Positions 5,727 through 5,793 of a stretch of DNA of 5,793 bases are shown piece by piece. Position 1 is the stretch's first letter; each line of letters opens with the position of its first letter. A program made the position numbers and the translations under genes. Source of the DNA: Gemmatimonadota bacterium (GTDB taxonomy: Bacteria > Gemmatimonadota > Gemmatimonadetes > Longimicrobiales > Gaopeijiaceae); NCBI GenBank assembly GCA_007127575.1, contig SKZC01000124.1, positions 1 through 5,793 on the forward strand. The letters are read 5' to 3'. The notes below the pieces were generated by a model, which had not been told where the DNA came from, searched no databases, and saw only the letters and a program-made list of their open reading frames with translations.

Positions 5727-5793
5727 GTGTCACACCGCCGGGCCGGACGCTTCGCCTCGGAACCCGGGGCTCCCTTCTGGCAACGACCCAGAG
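5723..5793 (+). CDS. hemC: Hydroxymethylbilane synthase (porphobilinogen deaminase), 5' end only
   Basis: A frame starting with GTG at 5723 overlaps the lptE stop (GTGA) and stays open to the window end. It encodes 23 residues: (M)SVTPPGRTLRLGTRGSLLATTQ. The segment LRLGTRGSLLATTQ is the conserved first strand and turn of HemC, typically (I/L)RIGTRGS-x-LA-x-x-Q. HemC joins four porphobilinogen molecules into hydroxymethylbilane in haem and tetrapyrrole synthesis, in the cytoplasm. The domain holding the dipyrromethane cofactor is beyond the window. No clear ribosome binding site is seen, so translation is probably coupled to lptE. The identification rests on one short but characteristic motif. 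Confidence 0.75.
   Translation, partial: MSVTPPGRTLRLGTRGSLLATTQ

Overview
This is a GC-rich, gene-dense stretch of a bacterial chromosome. It holds seven complete protein-coding genes and the first 71 bases of an eighth. An LptE-type LPS-assembly lipoprotein, an LpxH-like phosphohydrolase and a second lipoprotein point to a diderm (outer-membrane) organism. The LptE resembles the Bacteroidota/Gemmatimonadota style more than the proteobacterial one. Together with the GC content and a DUF5683-like protein, this suggests Gemmatimonadota or a relative. That placement is inference from protein flavour, not a database result. I see no rRNA, tRNA, CRISPR array, insertion sequence or phage genes.

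Region 1 (1-1779) has two ligand-sensing proteins that face each other: a tandem universal stress protein (+) and a protein with four CBS motifs (-). Only a short gap with a weak hairpin separates their 3' ends.

Region 2 (1780-3599) starts with a 228-base divergent gap. It carries a promoter-like pair and inverted repeats. Next comes a diacylglycerol-kinase-family lipid kinase (+), coupled by an ATGA overlap to a small secreted or membrane DUF5683-like protein. The longest open frame of the kinase begins 60 codons before the conserved domain. I think the true start is the TTG at 2008.

Region 3 (3570-5793) is about the envelope. An LpxH-like calcineurin-fold phosphohydrolase (-) overlaps the 3' end of the DUF5683-like gene by 30 bases. 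Across a 158-base divergent gap, which holds a perfect 9-bp hairpin, lies a run of three overlapping genes (+): a lipoprotein possibly of LolA/LolB fold, an LptE-like lipoprotein, and the first 23 codons of hemC (hydroxymethylbilane synthase).

The theme of regions 2 and 3 is membrane lipid and LPS handling: lipid phosphorylation, a lipid A step, and outer-membrane lipoproteins for LPS insertion. Region 1 looks like energy or stress sensing. I found no clearly new defence or mobile system. The most worthwhile points are the kinase start and promoter, the GNHD-type LpxH-like enzyme, the unassigned lipoprotein coupled to LptE, and the leader hairpin.
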